DNA of 64,000 nt from Porodaedalea pini. Its lineage: Eukaryota > Basidiomycota > Agaricomycetes > Hymenochaetales > Hymenochaetaceae. The first letter of the stretch is position 1; each line of letters opens with the position of its first letter. Shown here piece by piece: positions 44,901 through 56,137 of this stretch. Under the pieces are notes generated by a model. It saw only the letters and a program-made list of their open reading frames with translations. It was not told where the DNA came from and ran no database searches. The position numbers and the translations under genes are program-made. The stretch spans positions 310,001 to 374,000 of the forward strand of contig NBAY01000031.1 in the NCBI GenBank assembly GCA_002794775.1, given 5' to 3'.

Positions 44901-46045
44901 GTGTCTTCGTTGACAGGTTCAGTAAACAGGTGCATGCGATCCCTACCTCTGTGAGCATAACGTCGGAAGGAATGGCGAGACTCTACCAGGATCATGTCTT
45001 CAGGCTACACGGCATACCACGCAAGTTTATTCATGACAGAGGATCGCAGTTCGAGTCCAAATTCATGAACGAACTATACCAGTTACTGGGCATCGAGGGA
45101 AACCCGTCAACGGCATATCACCCACAGACAGATGGTCAGACAGAATGGATAAACCAAGAGATTGAACAGTACCTTCGTCTCTTTGTTAACCACCATCAGT
45201 CGGACTGGGCGGAATGGCTTGCGCTAGCGGAATTCGCGTATAATGACAAAGAACAAATGTCGACAGGAGCGTCACCCTTTTTCGTCAACCATGGGAGACA
45301 CCCATATAAGGGCACGAATCCTAGACGCGAATCGACCAATGAGTCCGCTAAGCAGTTTGCCGACCGGATGGCCAAGATCAGGGAGGAAACCGAATCGGCG
45401 TTAAAGCATGCGGCCGAAACCATGAAGCGCTTCTATGACAGGACGAAGGGAGAATCCATCAAGTATAAACCTGGGGATAAGGTCATGCTCGAAGGAACTC
45501 ACTTAAAGACAGATCGTCCTATGAAGAAGCTGGGAGATAAATGCTATGGGCCTTTCATCATCGAAAAGAAAATCGGCACGTCAGCATATAGGCTTAAACT
45601 TCCACGTACATGGAAAAAAGTCTATCCGGTTTTCAATGAAGTGCTCCTCTCCCCATACCATGAGCCGCAGTATACGTCGCAAAAGCAAGATCCCCCACCC
45701 CCGCCCGAGATCATTGATGATGTGCCAGAATATGAGGTCGAAAAGGTTGTCGACTCCAAACTTGTGCGAGGGAAGCTCAAATACCTCGTACATTGGAAAG
45801 GGTATCCGAATGAAGAACGCACCTGGGAGCCAATTGAGAATTTGATGAACTCTCAAAAAGCCATTGACGAATTTCATAAATCGACTCCCAGTGCTCCTCG
45901 CGCCCTCAACACCCTAGAGATGTCACAGCTGAAGTTCCGACCCGTATTTGAAATGATGGAGCCTGAGAGACAGGAAGGAGTGGCACAGTGGTGGGCCAGT
46001 AAGTTCCAGGGTAGGGAACAAGGGCGATCGGGACGCTCGCCTTGA
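41876..46045 (+). CDS. Gypsy Pol with chromodomain, two nonsense codons
   Basis: This frame is offset by -1 from gag, open from about 41876, and presumably reached by frameshifting. The protease has LLDSGCTGSCINQ (42540). RT has KKKDGKLRPVQDYRRLN, FTKLDIRWGYNNI and YMDDILIFA (43585). The RNase H region reads RVEADSSHFANGAILSQ. The integrase has the H2C2 zinc region (GHPGRYKTHELITRNYWWPG then CDACQRTKA), TADLIGELP, HDRGSQFES and the NQEIEQYLRL segment. The chromodomain EYEVEKVVDSKLVRGKLKYL..WKGYPNEERTWEP lies at about 45728-45840. Stops TAG at 43670-43672 and 44102-44104 replace expected Lys and Ser codons. Pol ends TGA 46043-46045, next to the polypurine tract. Confidence 0.9.
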
Positions 46046-46057
46046 AGGGGAGGGTCA

Positions 46058-46507
46058 TGTCATGGATGCTTTTTAATTATTTTATTCTCTTATCATTTTC
46101 CCTTATCTTATCTTATCATATCTTATCCACTCATTACTAATCACACCTATTTCGACTTACTCATATCCATTACGCCCCTTTCTCACACTGTCATTATTCG
46201 CTGACTGATACTATGACGCTATTGTTCTACGAAGTTCCACGACATTCTTTCATCTATCTTTATGTAGTAGCTAATTCCCTGGTCCGTGCGCAGCCGCTGC
46301 AGGGTATATAAGTAGGTAGTCCTCCTGTACTTATCCCTTAGTTTCGACCTGGTCAATTCTACCTGGCTACGTCCAGAAAGCTGTCCCCTTACCTCTACGC
46401 TGTGTCAGTTCCCCTGGCTCACCGTTCTCTCTCTCTTCTCCCTCCTCCTCTGACTGAGTTCCGCGCGACCCGGCTACCCCTTGCATACCCGTAGTCCGTC
46501 GCTGACA
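46058..46507 (+). repeat. Gypsy 3' LTR
   Basis: This 450-bp LTR is the partner of 39519-39968, preceded by the polypurine tract GAAGGGGAGGG and followed by TSD GGTAT. Confidence 0.93.
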
Positions 46508-46512
46508 GGTAT

Positions 46513-47424
46513 CGACCAGTGTAATCGGGTGATAGGCCCTTGGGACTGAAAAGTCAGAGCGTTTTGGTTTAGGAATGAAGGTAACGAGGGAAGTTTTAAA
46601 AGATAAAGGAAAATGGCCTAATCGAAGGCATAAAGAAAAAAGGTTGATGAAAAATTGTCCGCAATGTTCGACAAGTAGCATAAGGTGTTTGTACGAGATG
46701 TGGTTATTACCAGGATTTGTTTCCTGATCGATGCCATGGAGCGCGTCGTGAATATCGCTCATTGTAAGGGGCGTGAAATCACGGAGAGGTGGAAGCGGGA
46801 TAACCTCTGATGCAACCGTTAACGGGGGGAAGAACGTCTCCCGGAAAAGGGACGCTTTGTCATCCTCAGTGATAGTGAAAGAACCATTAGCCATGCGCAA
46901 CACTCCGATGGGGAGGCGACGGCAAGCGGTGCCCAAATACTGGTTATGCCAGACAGATCGAGCGTCGGATTGCTGGAGACAAGAGCCAAAAAAGGTGTTT
47001 TTAGCTTGGGTGGTTTCGATGTCGAGGAGCTTCCGCGACTCGGGACAAGGGTTGCGACAGTGCTCGTGATATAGTTTTGAACACCTTTCGGACCACCAAG
47101 AATTGGGGCCGAAATACGAACGCGGTTTTTGCTTTTTGAGGAAAAGGGTGGCAAAGTCGGAAAAGGAGGTTTGAAAAGAAAAAAGGAGGTCGTCCAGCGA
47201 CTTGGGAGTATCAATGCCTTCTAATGAGAAGGAAAAGGAATTGGATTCGCAAAACTGGGAAACGAACATCGGTAGGTCCTGAGAACAAATTGAACGAAGG
47301 GCGGGTTGCGGTGAGGAAGCGATTACGTCGACATTGAATGAGAAAAGGAGTGGACGGTGGTCAGAAGAAATGTCAAGGGCATTGTTTGAAATAGAAACAT
47401 GATCCAAAAGGTGGGGGGAAAAGT
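46513..47424 (-). CDS. LINE ORF2: linker and RT N-terminal part
   Basis: This minus-strand frame lies between the solo LTR and the Gypsy element. It starts with the endonuclease C-terminus (LLDHVSISNNALDISSDHRPL, the SDHRP motif of AP-endonuclease-like domains). A linker follows and then the RT entry blocks (DALHGIDQETNPGNNHISYK, LSFKTSLVTFIPKPKRSD and AYHPITLVDT). Joining LVDT to IGKLFEH across the Gypsy insertion restores the RT block I/II sequence in frame. The frame itself is undamaged. Confidence 0.88.
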
Positions 47425-47429
47425 CTTCC

Positions 47430-47842
47430 TGTTAGGCAGGAGTCCGGGAGACGACTCGGACTGGGCAGGCCTCGGCTGACTGTTGTCTGGGACGTGCTGT
47501 ACTCGAGCGTAGACTCGGGACACGCTTACTCAGGCTAGGTCGTCGCGGAGGTAAGAGGATTAATACAAGTCTAAACTAATACAAGGGGGACGAGTCTCAC
47601 CTAGGTCGTCGCGGAGGTAAGAGGAAAAGCAGAACAAGGAGTTCATGCGATTCCTGAGACCTTATATAGCGACGACCGTGAGACTATATTACCTAACATT
47701 ACATAACGAGTGGGAATGGAACGAATGAAGGCAGTGTGGGAATGATTGTGTAAGATGGGTAAATATAATGAAAAGGACGGATATAATAAAGAAAATGGTA
47801 AAAGGGAAAATAAAGGAAAAGGTGAAAGTTCAGGTTCTAACA
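47430..47842 (-). mobile_element. Solo LTR in LINE endonuclease
   Basis: This 413-bp segment, TGTTAG...CTAACA, is bounded by TSD CTTCC (47425-47429 and 47843-47847). On the minus strand it has a TATATAAGG promoter element (about 47663-47671), suggesting minus orientation. A 25-bp direct repeat CTAGGTCGTCGCGGAGGTAA(GAGGA) occurs at 47535-47559 and 47601-47625. It interrupts the ORF2 endonuclease between VIASE and DFSPHLLDH. It arose by LTR-LTR recombination of an element unrelated to the Gypsy or Copia here. Confidence 0.85.
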
Positions 47843-47847
47843 CTTCC

Positions 47848-48473
47848 GAAGCAATAACCAGGTCTATGATCGTTTTGGCGTTGTTGTAACGATTGAAATA
47901 GGTATGTTGGTTGGGAGGGTTACAAACAACTAAGCCGTTGTCGTTGATCCAGTCAACGAGCGCGCTAGACCTAGGAAATTCCGACACTTGGGCCGGAAAA
48001 GACCACAATTCTGAATGCCGGTTAAAATCACTGGTGAAGATATTCGAAGGAAAACAAAGTGGAGGGAACGGATTTTCGAATTCGTGTAGACTGGGGGAAT
48101 TATAAACGTTCCAAAGCAAAAGAGGGGATAAATCTCCCTGGGAAATAGAAATAACACAGATATTCGGAGAAGGAGGTTCAGAGTCGTATAAAGCGACCCA
48201 ATGAACAATGTGAGGGTGTACCAAGGTACAACAACGCAGTTTTGCTGAAGGTGAGGGTCTGAAAATAGTATAAGGAGCGGAATTTTGGATTTGGAAAACA
48301 TGTGCGCCTGAAGGAGACGTCTTAGAGGGGATGATGGAAGAGATAGTTGGGATCTCTTGAAAACAAATGATGTCTGGGGTGAAATGTGAGGAGGAAAAGG
48401 AGCGTAAAAGATAGTCGAAGGTGGGCTCCGAATTGCAAATATCAAGAGAAAAAACGGATATATTGTCAGTCAT
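47848..48473 (-). CDS. LINE ORF2 5' part: endonuclease
   Basis: ORF2 starts at ATG 48471-48473 (MTDNISVFSLDICN), only 5 nt after the ORF1 stop. It reads as an exonuclease/endonuclease/phosphatase domain: DIICFQEIPT (catalytic Glu), VALYDSEPPSPNICVISI, LLWNVYNSP, FTSDFNRHSELW (DxN) and NAKTIIDLVIAS. The remaining part lies beyond the solo LTR. No stop or frameshift occurs within it. Confidence 0.88.
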
Positions 48474-48478
48474 AAAGA

Positions 48479-50842
48479 TTAGTAAGGGGACCGATAGTTA
48501 CGGCGAGCTGGACACTCTGATGACCTGGTGCTGTGATTACCCTGGCAGTTGATGCAATGGGCAAAATGGTTGCATTGGAGGTTATTGGATGCGGTGCATG
48601 GAGTGCACTTGGCAACATGGACAGCAGTCCGGTGAGGTTCAGAGCAGACCGCGCAGCGAGCAACCGAGTGGCACTTGGCAGCAGGATGTCCCAGGCGATG
48701 ACAATTATCGCACTGGTTGATGATTGGGCGAGCCTTCATCTCCTCGAGTCAACAGATGACGCCAAAAATGGGAACGGATCTATTGTTGTGGAGGAAAAAG
48801 TGGTTGAAGCAGAGGCGGGAGTCGTCCTTAAGGACGACAGAAACGTTACAATAGTCGCGTTGGTTAAGGCGTTCAATGGAGGACATGAAACGGGGCGGGA
48901 ACATGAATTCATGGCCCTCAAATTGTGGTAGAGAAGAAATCTCATCGATCAGATCCTTTTCCGAATAGATAAGGTTGGTGTCCTTGTCGTAGACTGGGAC
49001 ACCAGGGATAACCATTTTGAACTGGGGCGATGGTGTGAATGCCTTAGCCCCCAAAATATTGATGATTCGGTTGAGTTGGAAAACGAGCGTGCTATGCTGT
49101 GCGTCAAAGTCGGAACGAATGTTAGTAAAGGCAATGAGCAGGTTGCTGTTGGAAGTGTATTCGACGTTCAGGATGACCAGGTGTTTAAAAAGCGGGTTGC
49201 CTTTAAGGCCTGCACGAACAGCGTTTTTAACGGATAGAGGGGACGGGCGAACAGCTAGGTCACCCGGGAGCAAAAAGAAAATGCGGCGAACATTGCGAAC
49301 TCGGGTGTTGACCGATCCGTTAGATCGGTTGATAGGAACTGTGGAGATTTCCCCTTGGGGGTTCTGCTCAGTAATTTGGACTACCTTGGTGGGGGTAGCC
49401 TTAGGTTTCTTCTGGGCCGCTTTGGCATAGGAAACGGTGGTGAAACCCTCCTGATCGGTGCCCACCGATTCAACAGGGGGGTAGTAAACTTTGGTTTGTG
49501 AACCACGAGAAGCGTTATGTTCTGAGTGGGCATAACCATCTGGTGCGATGATAGTGCCCTCCAAAGTCATGCGATAACTGGAGCCCGGAATACAGGTTTT
49601 AGCGATAGCGGCGGCGTATTCAGTTTTACCATTTTTTGGGACCAGAACACACTGTTTAACGATCGGAGCCGGGGGAGGGAATCTGGGATCATGGACGAAG
49701 CAAACCCCGATGGGGTCCGGTAGAATTTTGTTCTGTTTATTCGAGTTAGCGTTAGTAGACGTGGACGGACAAACTGTGGAAGCCGGGGCGTTTGTGAGCT
49801 GTTTTTCAATGGTGTTAGTTTTTTCCGATATAGAAGATACAACTGCCAAGAGGTGCTGGATGGACCTGGACATAGCGTGCATGGTGTCAGTGATTTCTTG
49901 ATCCCGGATGGTCTGGCTGTTAACATAAATATTCTCAAACACGTGTTTAAAAGACGGAGAATGAATACGGAATGTAGAATGGAAGGCTTCCAGACTTTCG
50001 TTAGCTGAATTACTGAGGCTGGTTTCGTCGTCCAAACCGTTAGACTTGCTTATCCAGGATATCAGATTGGATCCAATATTAGCGAGGATGGACCCAGCGC
50101 GCGCCGGATCGTCATACCAGGGCTTGTCAGATGACCACGTCGGTTGGGAAATGAGCGTGTTAATCGTATTGATGGTCTCCTTGGTAAGATCGGCGAAGGA
50201 AAGGTTGACCTTTTCGGCGATGGCCGGATCAGTCATTTCATCGATATCGTCCATAACGTTGTCGACCTGAGGGGCCTGACTGATGTGCTCGTCCGGGATG
50301 TACAAATCGTCGTCGTCCATAGCATCGTTATCAATGCGGGCGGGAGGTGGGAGAGACCTATGTTCTTCTTCTGAGTTCGAACGTTTAAGGGTGTTCTGCG
50401 ATTCGATATCAGGAGTAGGGGGGAGGTCCCCTTGTTTGCGGAGTTTGGCGGCATGTTCGTCCGCCTCGACATCGGGAGACCAATTAGCGCGGTTCGCTTG
50501 TACTGTAGCGCATACATTGTCATTGTGGTTATAGGTCTTGTCGCGACCACAAACGACGCATAAATTGGCGGTCCCACTAACACACTGGCGGCTGTGGTAG
50601 GGGAGATCCTGTTTACACTCCTCACACTTGGTGGGGTCCTTGGGATTAACAAGGGAACGGAGAGACTTTGTCTTGTGAAGAGAGGCTTTTGCTCTGGTCA
50701 ACATTTTGTTGTCCATAGCAGGGAGGAGAGACGGAAGTGCGATTTCTGAACGATTTTCCCACGATGGATGATGATGGTAGGAAAGAAAGTGACGCTTGTC
50801 GTCGTGAGCTGCAGTGCGACCTTGTCTTTCCGCAACGCCCAT
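48479..50842 (-). CDS. LINE ORF1 (gag-like) with zinc knuckles, one nonsense codon
   Basis: This is the RNA-binding ORF1. The first in-frame ATG is at 50842; a second Met (MDNKMLTRAKAS) lies at about 50716. Near the N-terminus a Cys-rich segment CEECKQDLPYHSRQC..LCVVCGRD may bind zinc. The middle is charged and a glutamate/aspartate-rich stretch follows. The C-terminus has three CCHC-like knuckles: CDNCHRLGHPAAKC, CAVCSEPHRTAVHVAKC and CINCQGNHSTRSSEC. A TGA at 48749-48751 separates the main frame from the knuckles in the same frame; a CGA-to-TGA change would explain it. The ORF1 stop is TAA 48479-48481. Confidence 0.85.
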
Positions 50843-50890
50843 GACCCTCCTCCGAGCTTTACATGTAATTGATCAGAGTGTCATATCATC

Positions 50891-53159
50891 ATGAAGTTCA
50901 TACAACGCTATCTGCTTGAAGATGATCGCGTGCAAGCTAAACAGGGTCGCTTACTGTCTAACCGTACCAATGCCCGAAAAGTGCGAGTCTTCGTTATGTT
51001 GCTGGTTGAAAATTTGAGCTTAATATTGCGGTGTGACAGGTCATCTCACTCGTAGAAAGTGGCTCATTTGACGATGCTATCCTGCTTTCAAACTGTTTTT
51101 TATGGCTGGACGACTCCCAGCTTTCCGAAGCCCTCTCCGCGCTCCTCAACTTCACCAAGCACATGCACCCTCCAACATCCGAGCCTCTAGACTGCACGGT
51201 CAACGAGATTGATGATATTAAAATATCCTACTCTATCATATCTGCCATCAGCACTCGCTTCCAATATGCTTCCCTCGCAAATAATGACCAAGAAATCGAC
51301 TCCATGTGCTCTGTCCTGCCTCCTCATTTCGACCGCATCCTTTCCTGGATTCGCTACTTTGCTCAGAACCACGTCGGTATAATCTCAATAGTCAACAAAA
51401 CCATTCCTCGCTTCTTATTTGTGGTGCGACTCTGCACTGTCTTTGGCTGCTTTACAGTGTGCAAGTCAGCCGGTAACTTTTGCTACTCGCTAGACGCATT
51501 TCGGCTTGCCATGGAGCTCTGGCTCATGGAACGCAAGGATGACTTCGGTGATCTTGGCACAGCCGCGTCTGCAGAGCTGTTGATCAAGTTTCTCAGTAAA
51601 ATGATTCATAACAGGATAGAAGCCCATTTTCAACAGGTTCTATGTCATCATGCTGACAACGCATTTCATCTCGCTATACGCCGCCTTAAACGACTGCTCT
51701 ACAAGACATCTCCCATGCATGTAAAACTCGAGGACCTGCTATGCATCATATTCGGCTTAAGACCTCATATTGAACCGCACCATCGCCTTCTACAGCACGA
51801 CTTCATCTGGTCCACGATTTCGGCATCTCATTCCCTTTTAGACAGGTCCAACCTTTCAAGTACTTCCAGACTTATGCTTATCCGATGCATGGAGGAAATG
51901 CCATTATTTATGTACAAAACAGATGGGTTTCGCTGCCTCCTCAAAGCCGTACGCTCCGGCTTTCTCGATCTCGTACGAAGGGTATTAATCGCCCCTGAGC
52001 TATCGGTTCTCGATTGCACAGCCCCTCAGTTAGCTTTGTTATACTTCAATGAGCAACTCGTGCTTTACGGTTTCATTGACGCCATTCCTGGAGATATTGG
52101 AGCAGTTCATTGGGAGGCTAGAAATGCGGAATTGAACGGCTGGAAGGACACTCGTGCCGATTGGGATGTGTTCAGGGGCATGGTATACGCAAGATTTGCC
52201 TTGAAGACCATGTACGATCAATGGCTCAAGAGGAAGAAAACAATGTGTAATAATGTAAGATAAGCAGGACGATAACATCTGCTGTTTTGAAAATAACCTC
52301 CATTAATATTGCTCTCCCTTTTCTTTTGTCAGTGCAAAACCAGGACCGGCGGTCAGATGCTCATGTGTGCTGGCTGTCAAGATGTCTTCTACTGCTCGGA
52401 GGCCTGTCAGCTTGTCTCTTGGAAAAGGTTTGGACACAGGGAGCCGTGCAAAAAAATGAAGGCTCAGCTCGAAGGCGTCTATCGTGCGTGCTTCCTGACA
52501 CTACTTCGCCTTGAAACTTGACATGTTATTTAAACCTTCTCTTTCATTTAGCTAAACAGTGGACCACTCGTCGCGATCGCGAGTTTCTGCAAGTCGTGGC
52601 TACGATGGATATCAGACGTCTCAGCGAGAGTCTTCTGACTTTGGCCAAAAGCCGACTTCCGAAGACACCACCTCACAACATAATTTTCTCGATAGACTAC
52701 AGTACCTTTCCTGCAGAGCTCGACGTGTTCGACATCGTCGACGTGCTTCGGGATAACTCGACCAGGGTTCCGACGGAGCAAATATTCTATCGGCCTGAAT
52801 CTCTCGATGCTGTAGATTCAACAGGGTGTGCCGGGCAGTTCATCCTAGTGACTACACCTGCTGTGCAACTCGACCTACAGCACAGAACTACGCTCATGCG
52901 ACCGCGCTTCATGAATGGCATGAACTTTGAAGTCCCTAGGCTTCGCCACGCCGACCGGGGGAGACAAGCTTGTACCAGGATTGCTGCCGGGACCGATGCG
53001 AAAAGACAGTGCGACCTGAGGGCCGTCTTCGATGAACTTGACGAAGCAATTTACCGACTACGTGATTCGACGTTTGAAGAGGCCTGGGTGCAGACGGACG
53101 GCGTCCTACGTGCTATGGGCGAACATGAGCCGGACTGGCCATTTGAACCGAAGGAATAA
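50891..53159 (+). CDS. MYND-type zinc finger protein
   Basis: Four exons, 50891-50992, 51040-52254, 52333-52483 and 52552-53159, total 2076 nt or 691 residues. The N-terminal two thirds are helical, with no named domain. The MYND finger spans the exon 2/3 junction: CNNC, then CAGC, C(SEA)C and H(REP)C, giving all eight zinc ligands (about residues 438-475). MYND fingers bind proline-rich partner peptides. Architectures of a long helical domain plus MYND are strongly expanded in mushroom-forming fungi, with mostly unknown roles. The C-terminal exon has no recognisable domain. The intron 3 donor at GTGCGT was chosen because it keeps the downstream frame. The LINE lies immediately upstream. Confidence 0.85.
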
Positions 53160-53546
53160 ACTCTGATCGCTTACTTTATCCTACCTCTGTAATAATCACC
53201 GACCAACTTGGGCCGCATCGGACGCAGATATATTTATCTTTCGGGTTGTAGCTCCGTTCGCTAAAGAATCGTCATACACAGTAGCACAGACTCGATGGTG
53301 TACGCACAACAATCGACAATCATTTTTCTCTTCAGCTTTAAGAACGTATTCGAGTGAATACAACAATGGGGTATTTAGGGCCACGTTCTTTCGACTGGTC
53401 TAGACGAATATCTAATGTAACTAAGAAGACTGAAAAAGTCCGAGGCTATGGTAGAAAAGAAGAGTAACGCAGACTGGATACAGAAAAAAAGATATCAAGG
53501 GAGTTCAAGTCCACGTCAGTCTAAAGCCAAACGTTTGAATCAAGAT
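53160..53546. other. Convergent intergenic spacer
   Basis: These are the 3' flanks of the MYND gene and of the minus-strand membrane-protein gene. I see no further feature. Confidence 0.4.
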
Positions 53547-56137
53547 TCAGAAACCATTGTCCATGCCATGCTGCACATCGGAGAACGACTTCGAATGGAG
53601 TCCAACGATATACTCGATGTCCTCATGCGAATACTCCTCCACTACCGCCAGAATCCCAGAACTCGCCTGCGAGTAACCGAGGCTCTGGTCTATTCCTAAA
53701 TGTTTATATCAGTTGTTTGTGTCGCCTAACAGAATAGGAGATGTAAAACAGATAACTTACCCGCAGTTTCGGCGGTATCGAACGAGTAGAACTCACTAGG
53801 CTCGTCTCCGAAGCCGATGGAAGAGCCGTCGAGGTCGAGGAAGAGAGAGGCATGTGAGGCTTTTGGCCTGAGTGCAGGCGCGTCTGCGGCTTGCACCTCG
53901 ACCATGTCTTGAGGAGTGCCGTATTTGGTTTTATGTTCGGTTGATTTCGCGTTGTCCCCAGCCTCTGCCTTGCCATACTCTGCCACGCCCTCTGTACTCG
54001 GTTCACGCTCCTTGCCTCCTTCGCCAGCTTCCCTGGTACCTTTCAATGATGCGCAAGAACCTATGGATCCCATAGAGGCCATTCTCCTGAGAGGTGAGGG
54101 ACATACTGGTGTAGAGAGATCCACGAGAGATGCGGTATGGAGAGAAGGTCTTAGTCCGCCAGTGTCGTCCTTGACCACACTGGGATCTCCTGAAGAAAAG
54201 CGCACAGTGCGCTCAAAGGCGCGCGGGCTTCTCAGGTATGCCGGTGGAGGTGCAACAAGTGAGAAAGGTACGTGCTCGCGTACACGAGAATGATGTCGAT
54301 TCAAAAGATTCGCCGCATACGGGCTCGGAAATTCCGTTTGTTGTCTCCTGAACATAGGCGCTTCTAGAACGAGACGCCTCCGAGCAGAACCATCCACGAA
54401 TTCAGAAGCCAAGACCATGGGGGAAGACTGAGAAGAGACCACGGCTTTGCACTGGCCTTCGCTGAGGGGAGAAGGGAGGATAAGATTCAATACGTCGGAA
54501 ACGAGTGTATCCGCTAACGTAGGCCATCCGAAATCCATGGTCGACGGAGCGAAATCAGCTAGCAGATTGTACGAAGATTTGGTGGAGTCGCCCTTCTCCA
54601 ATAGCCCTAAGCCATAACCCGAAGCACTGAGAATTTCAGAGCTCGAAGTTTTCGCGCCTATCATGCCACCGTAGAACTGCTCATTTAAATAGCGAGGTTC
54701 AACGCAGATAGTATTGACTTCAACTATGTTTGATGTTTCTGGTGTAGCAGGTACTGGAGAGATGGGTGTCGCAGGTGGCGACGGGAATTGAGGCAGTTGT
54801 TTCCAGGACCCTCTGATACTGGAGTCTCCGCTCGCATTCAGACGTTCGTATGTGCTAATGCTTGACATTTCCATGCTTGCTGAGCCAAGTCCACTGTCCA
54901 CGCTTCCCGTCTGCGCTGGTAACCGCCTCAGAATTGGGGAATGGGCTGTCGCATTCACAGCGGGTGTCCCACCTCCGTAGTCAGTAACCCGGAAACGAAA
55001 GCTCGTATCGTGACCGCGCGAAAGTGTTGAACGCGACGTGTCCACTTCGTTGATGGTCGAGGGCCGCTGGCCACGTGCATTAAGTGATTCGGAAAAGCCA
55101 CTACCACCAACCGGGTCGTTCGCATAAGATCCTGGTTGCCATATAATACTTGTAGCTGGAGAACGATCTGTGGTCGAGGCGCTTCGACTCATACTCATCT
55201 GGTCGACAACGGCGTTAAATGACTTCGGTCTCCGTCTCTTGTCCTGGAAGGTATCCGAATCCACTTCTCCGAAGCTCGAAACATGTGGAATGCGCAAGCT
55301 AGAACGCCTTCGTGAGTGTCGACGGGCGTACCGTTCAGCAGATTTGTTCCTTACACTGCTCTCTGGGCGTGATCGCGTCGTGCTGTAGCCAGAGTATGCA
55401 TAGGACTGTTGCGAGTGCCAAGTGTGTCTATGCTGTGAGTTAAGTGAAGCCTCGTGTGACTCACGGCGCAGACGCCATTGATGGTTCGCGAGTTCGCGTT
55501 GCATATCCGTCTCCCAGTCCGGACTGCCTAGCAACCCCACGAGGATCCCCGGCGCAGAGTCAGTGCGCTGACGGACGCTTCTGGAAGCCTCATTGCTTGA
55601 GGATTCTGCGCTGGAGCGCTTTGAAGCCAGTCCACTAGCATGGCTGCGCATTGAGCGCATGTCTGTAGTGTTAAGCGTGTCTGCCACGCGCGCGGAAAGG
55701 TGTCCAGACATGCTTTCCTGTTCAACTTCTTCGTGCAATGCTGTCCGGAGGATTGGTAGTCCGTGTATTGTCTGTAGACGACGTTGCTTTAGATAAGTCA
55801 TCTTCAGAATGAACAAAACCAGGAGAACAAAGAACACGCAGATCAGAGGAATGACGATTGGAACAGTCTTGCGACTTGCTGAAACATGAAGATTTGCCAC
55901 GTCTTCTTTTGAAACCCGAAAAGTATGTTCCGAGAAGGATTTTGCTGACTTAGAAAAAGCTTCAGCTTGAGATTCGATGCTCCGGTAGGAAATTTTCAGC
56001 CCGTTTTTGAGTTCGTGTTCGTGTTCGTGTTCGTGTTGGTCTTCCTGAACGAGGGTGGCATGCGGGGCACAGACCGCACCCAGAACAAAGGATAAAGGAA
56101 AAAGTGAAACAAGTGGACGTGCCATTGTAGAAAACAC
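53547..56137 (-). CDS. Signal-peptide, single-TM serine-rich protein
   Basis: Two exons, 56137-53761 and 53695-53547, sum to 2526 nt, 841 residues. The start is a signal peptide (MARPLVSLFPLSFVLGAVCA; either of two in-frame Mets 12 nt apart would serve). A short ectodomain includes an (EH)n run encoded by a GTTCGT-like hexamer repeat on the plus strand (about 56008-56035). A strong TM helix (VPIVIPLICVFFVLLVLFIL, about residues 91-110) is followed by a basic stop-transfer and a long Ser/Arg-rich cytosolic region without known domains. The last exon (GIDQSLGYSQASSGILAVVE...) is coherent coding sequence and would be missed if the frame were ended at 53726. The type I topology resembles fungal wall- or stress-sensing proteins, but I cannot assign a family. 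Confidence 0.7.

Larger units (their letters stand above)
39519..46507 (+). mobile_element. Ty3/Gypsy chromovirus (Tf1/sushi-like)
   Basis: This 6989-bp element has 450-bp LTRs (39519-39968 and 46058-46507) with TGTCATGG...GCTGACA ends and TSD GGTAT (39514-39518, 46508-46512). Gag and pol are in different frames, pol ends in a chromodomain, and a self-primer site follows the left LTR. The two LTRs differ at about seven positions that I could find, all transitions, so it is older than the Copia element. Two in-frame stops and a mutated zinc knuckle make it non-autonomous now. Confidence 0.95.
29150..50865 (-). mobile_element. LINE (Tad/I-type), split by three insertions
   Basis: This is a non-LTR retrotransposon on the minus strand. 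Its parts, from 5' to 3', are ORF1 (50842-48479), ORF2 endonuclease (48473-47848), the RT N-part (47424-46513), the RT palm plus RNase H (39513-37371) and the C-terminal tail (29310-29185). The gaps are exactly a solo LTR, a Gypsy element and a Copia element, each with a 5-bp target duplication. Removing them plus one TSD copy rejoins ORF2 in frame at all three points. An RNase H domain after RT and two ORFs fit the Tad/I superfamily. The 5' boundary lies within about 30 bp of the MYND gene's ATG. The 3' boundary is uncertain (about 29130-29185). Confidence 0.85.

Noticed and set aside
46367..46512. C-terminal extension of the LINE RT frame into the Gypsy LTR
   Set aside because: The LINE homology stops at the GGTAT target duplication; the rest is LTR sequence read by chance.
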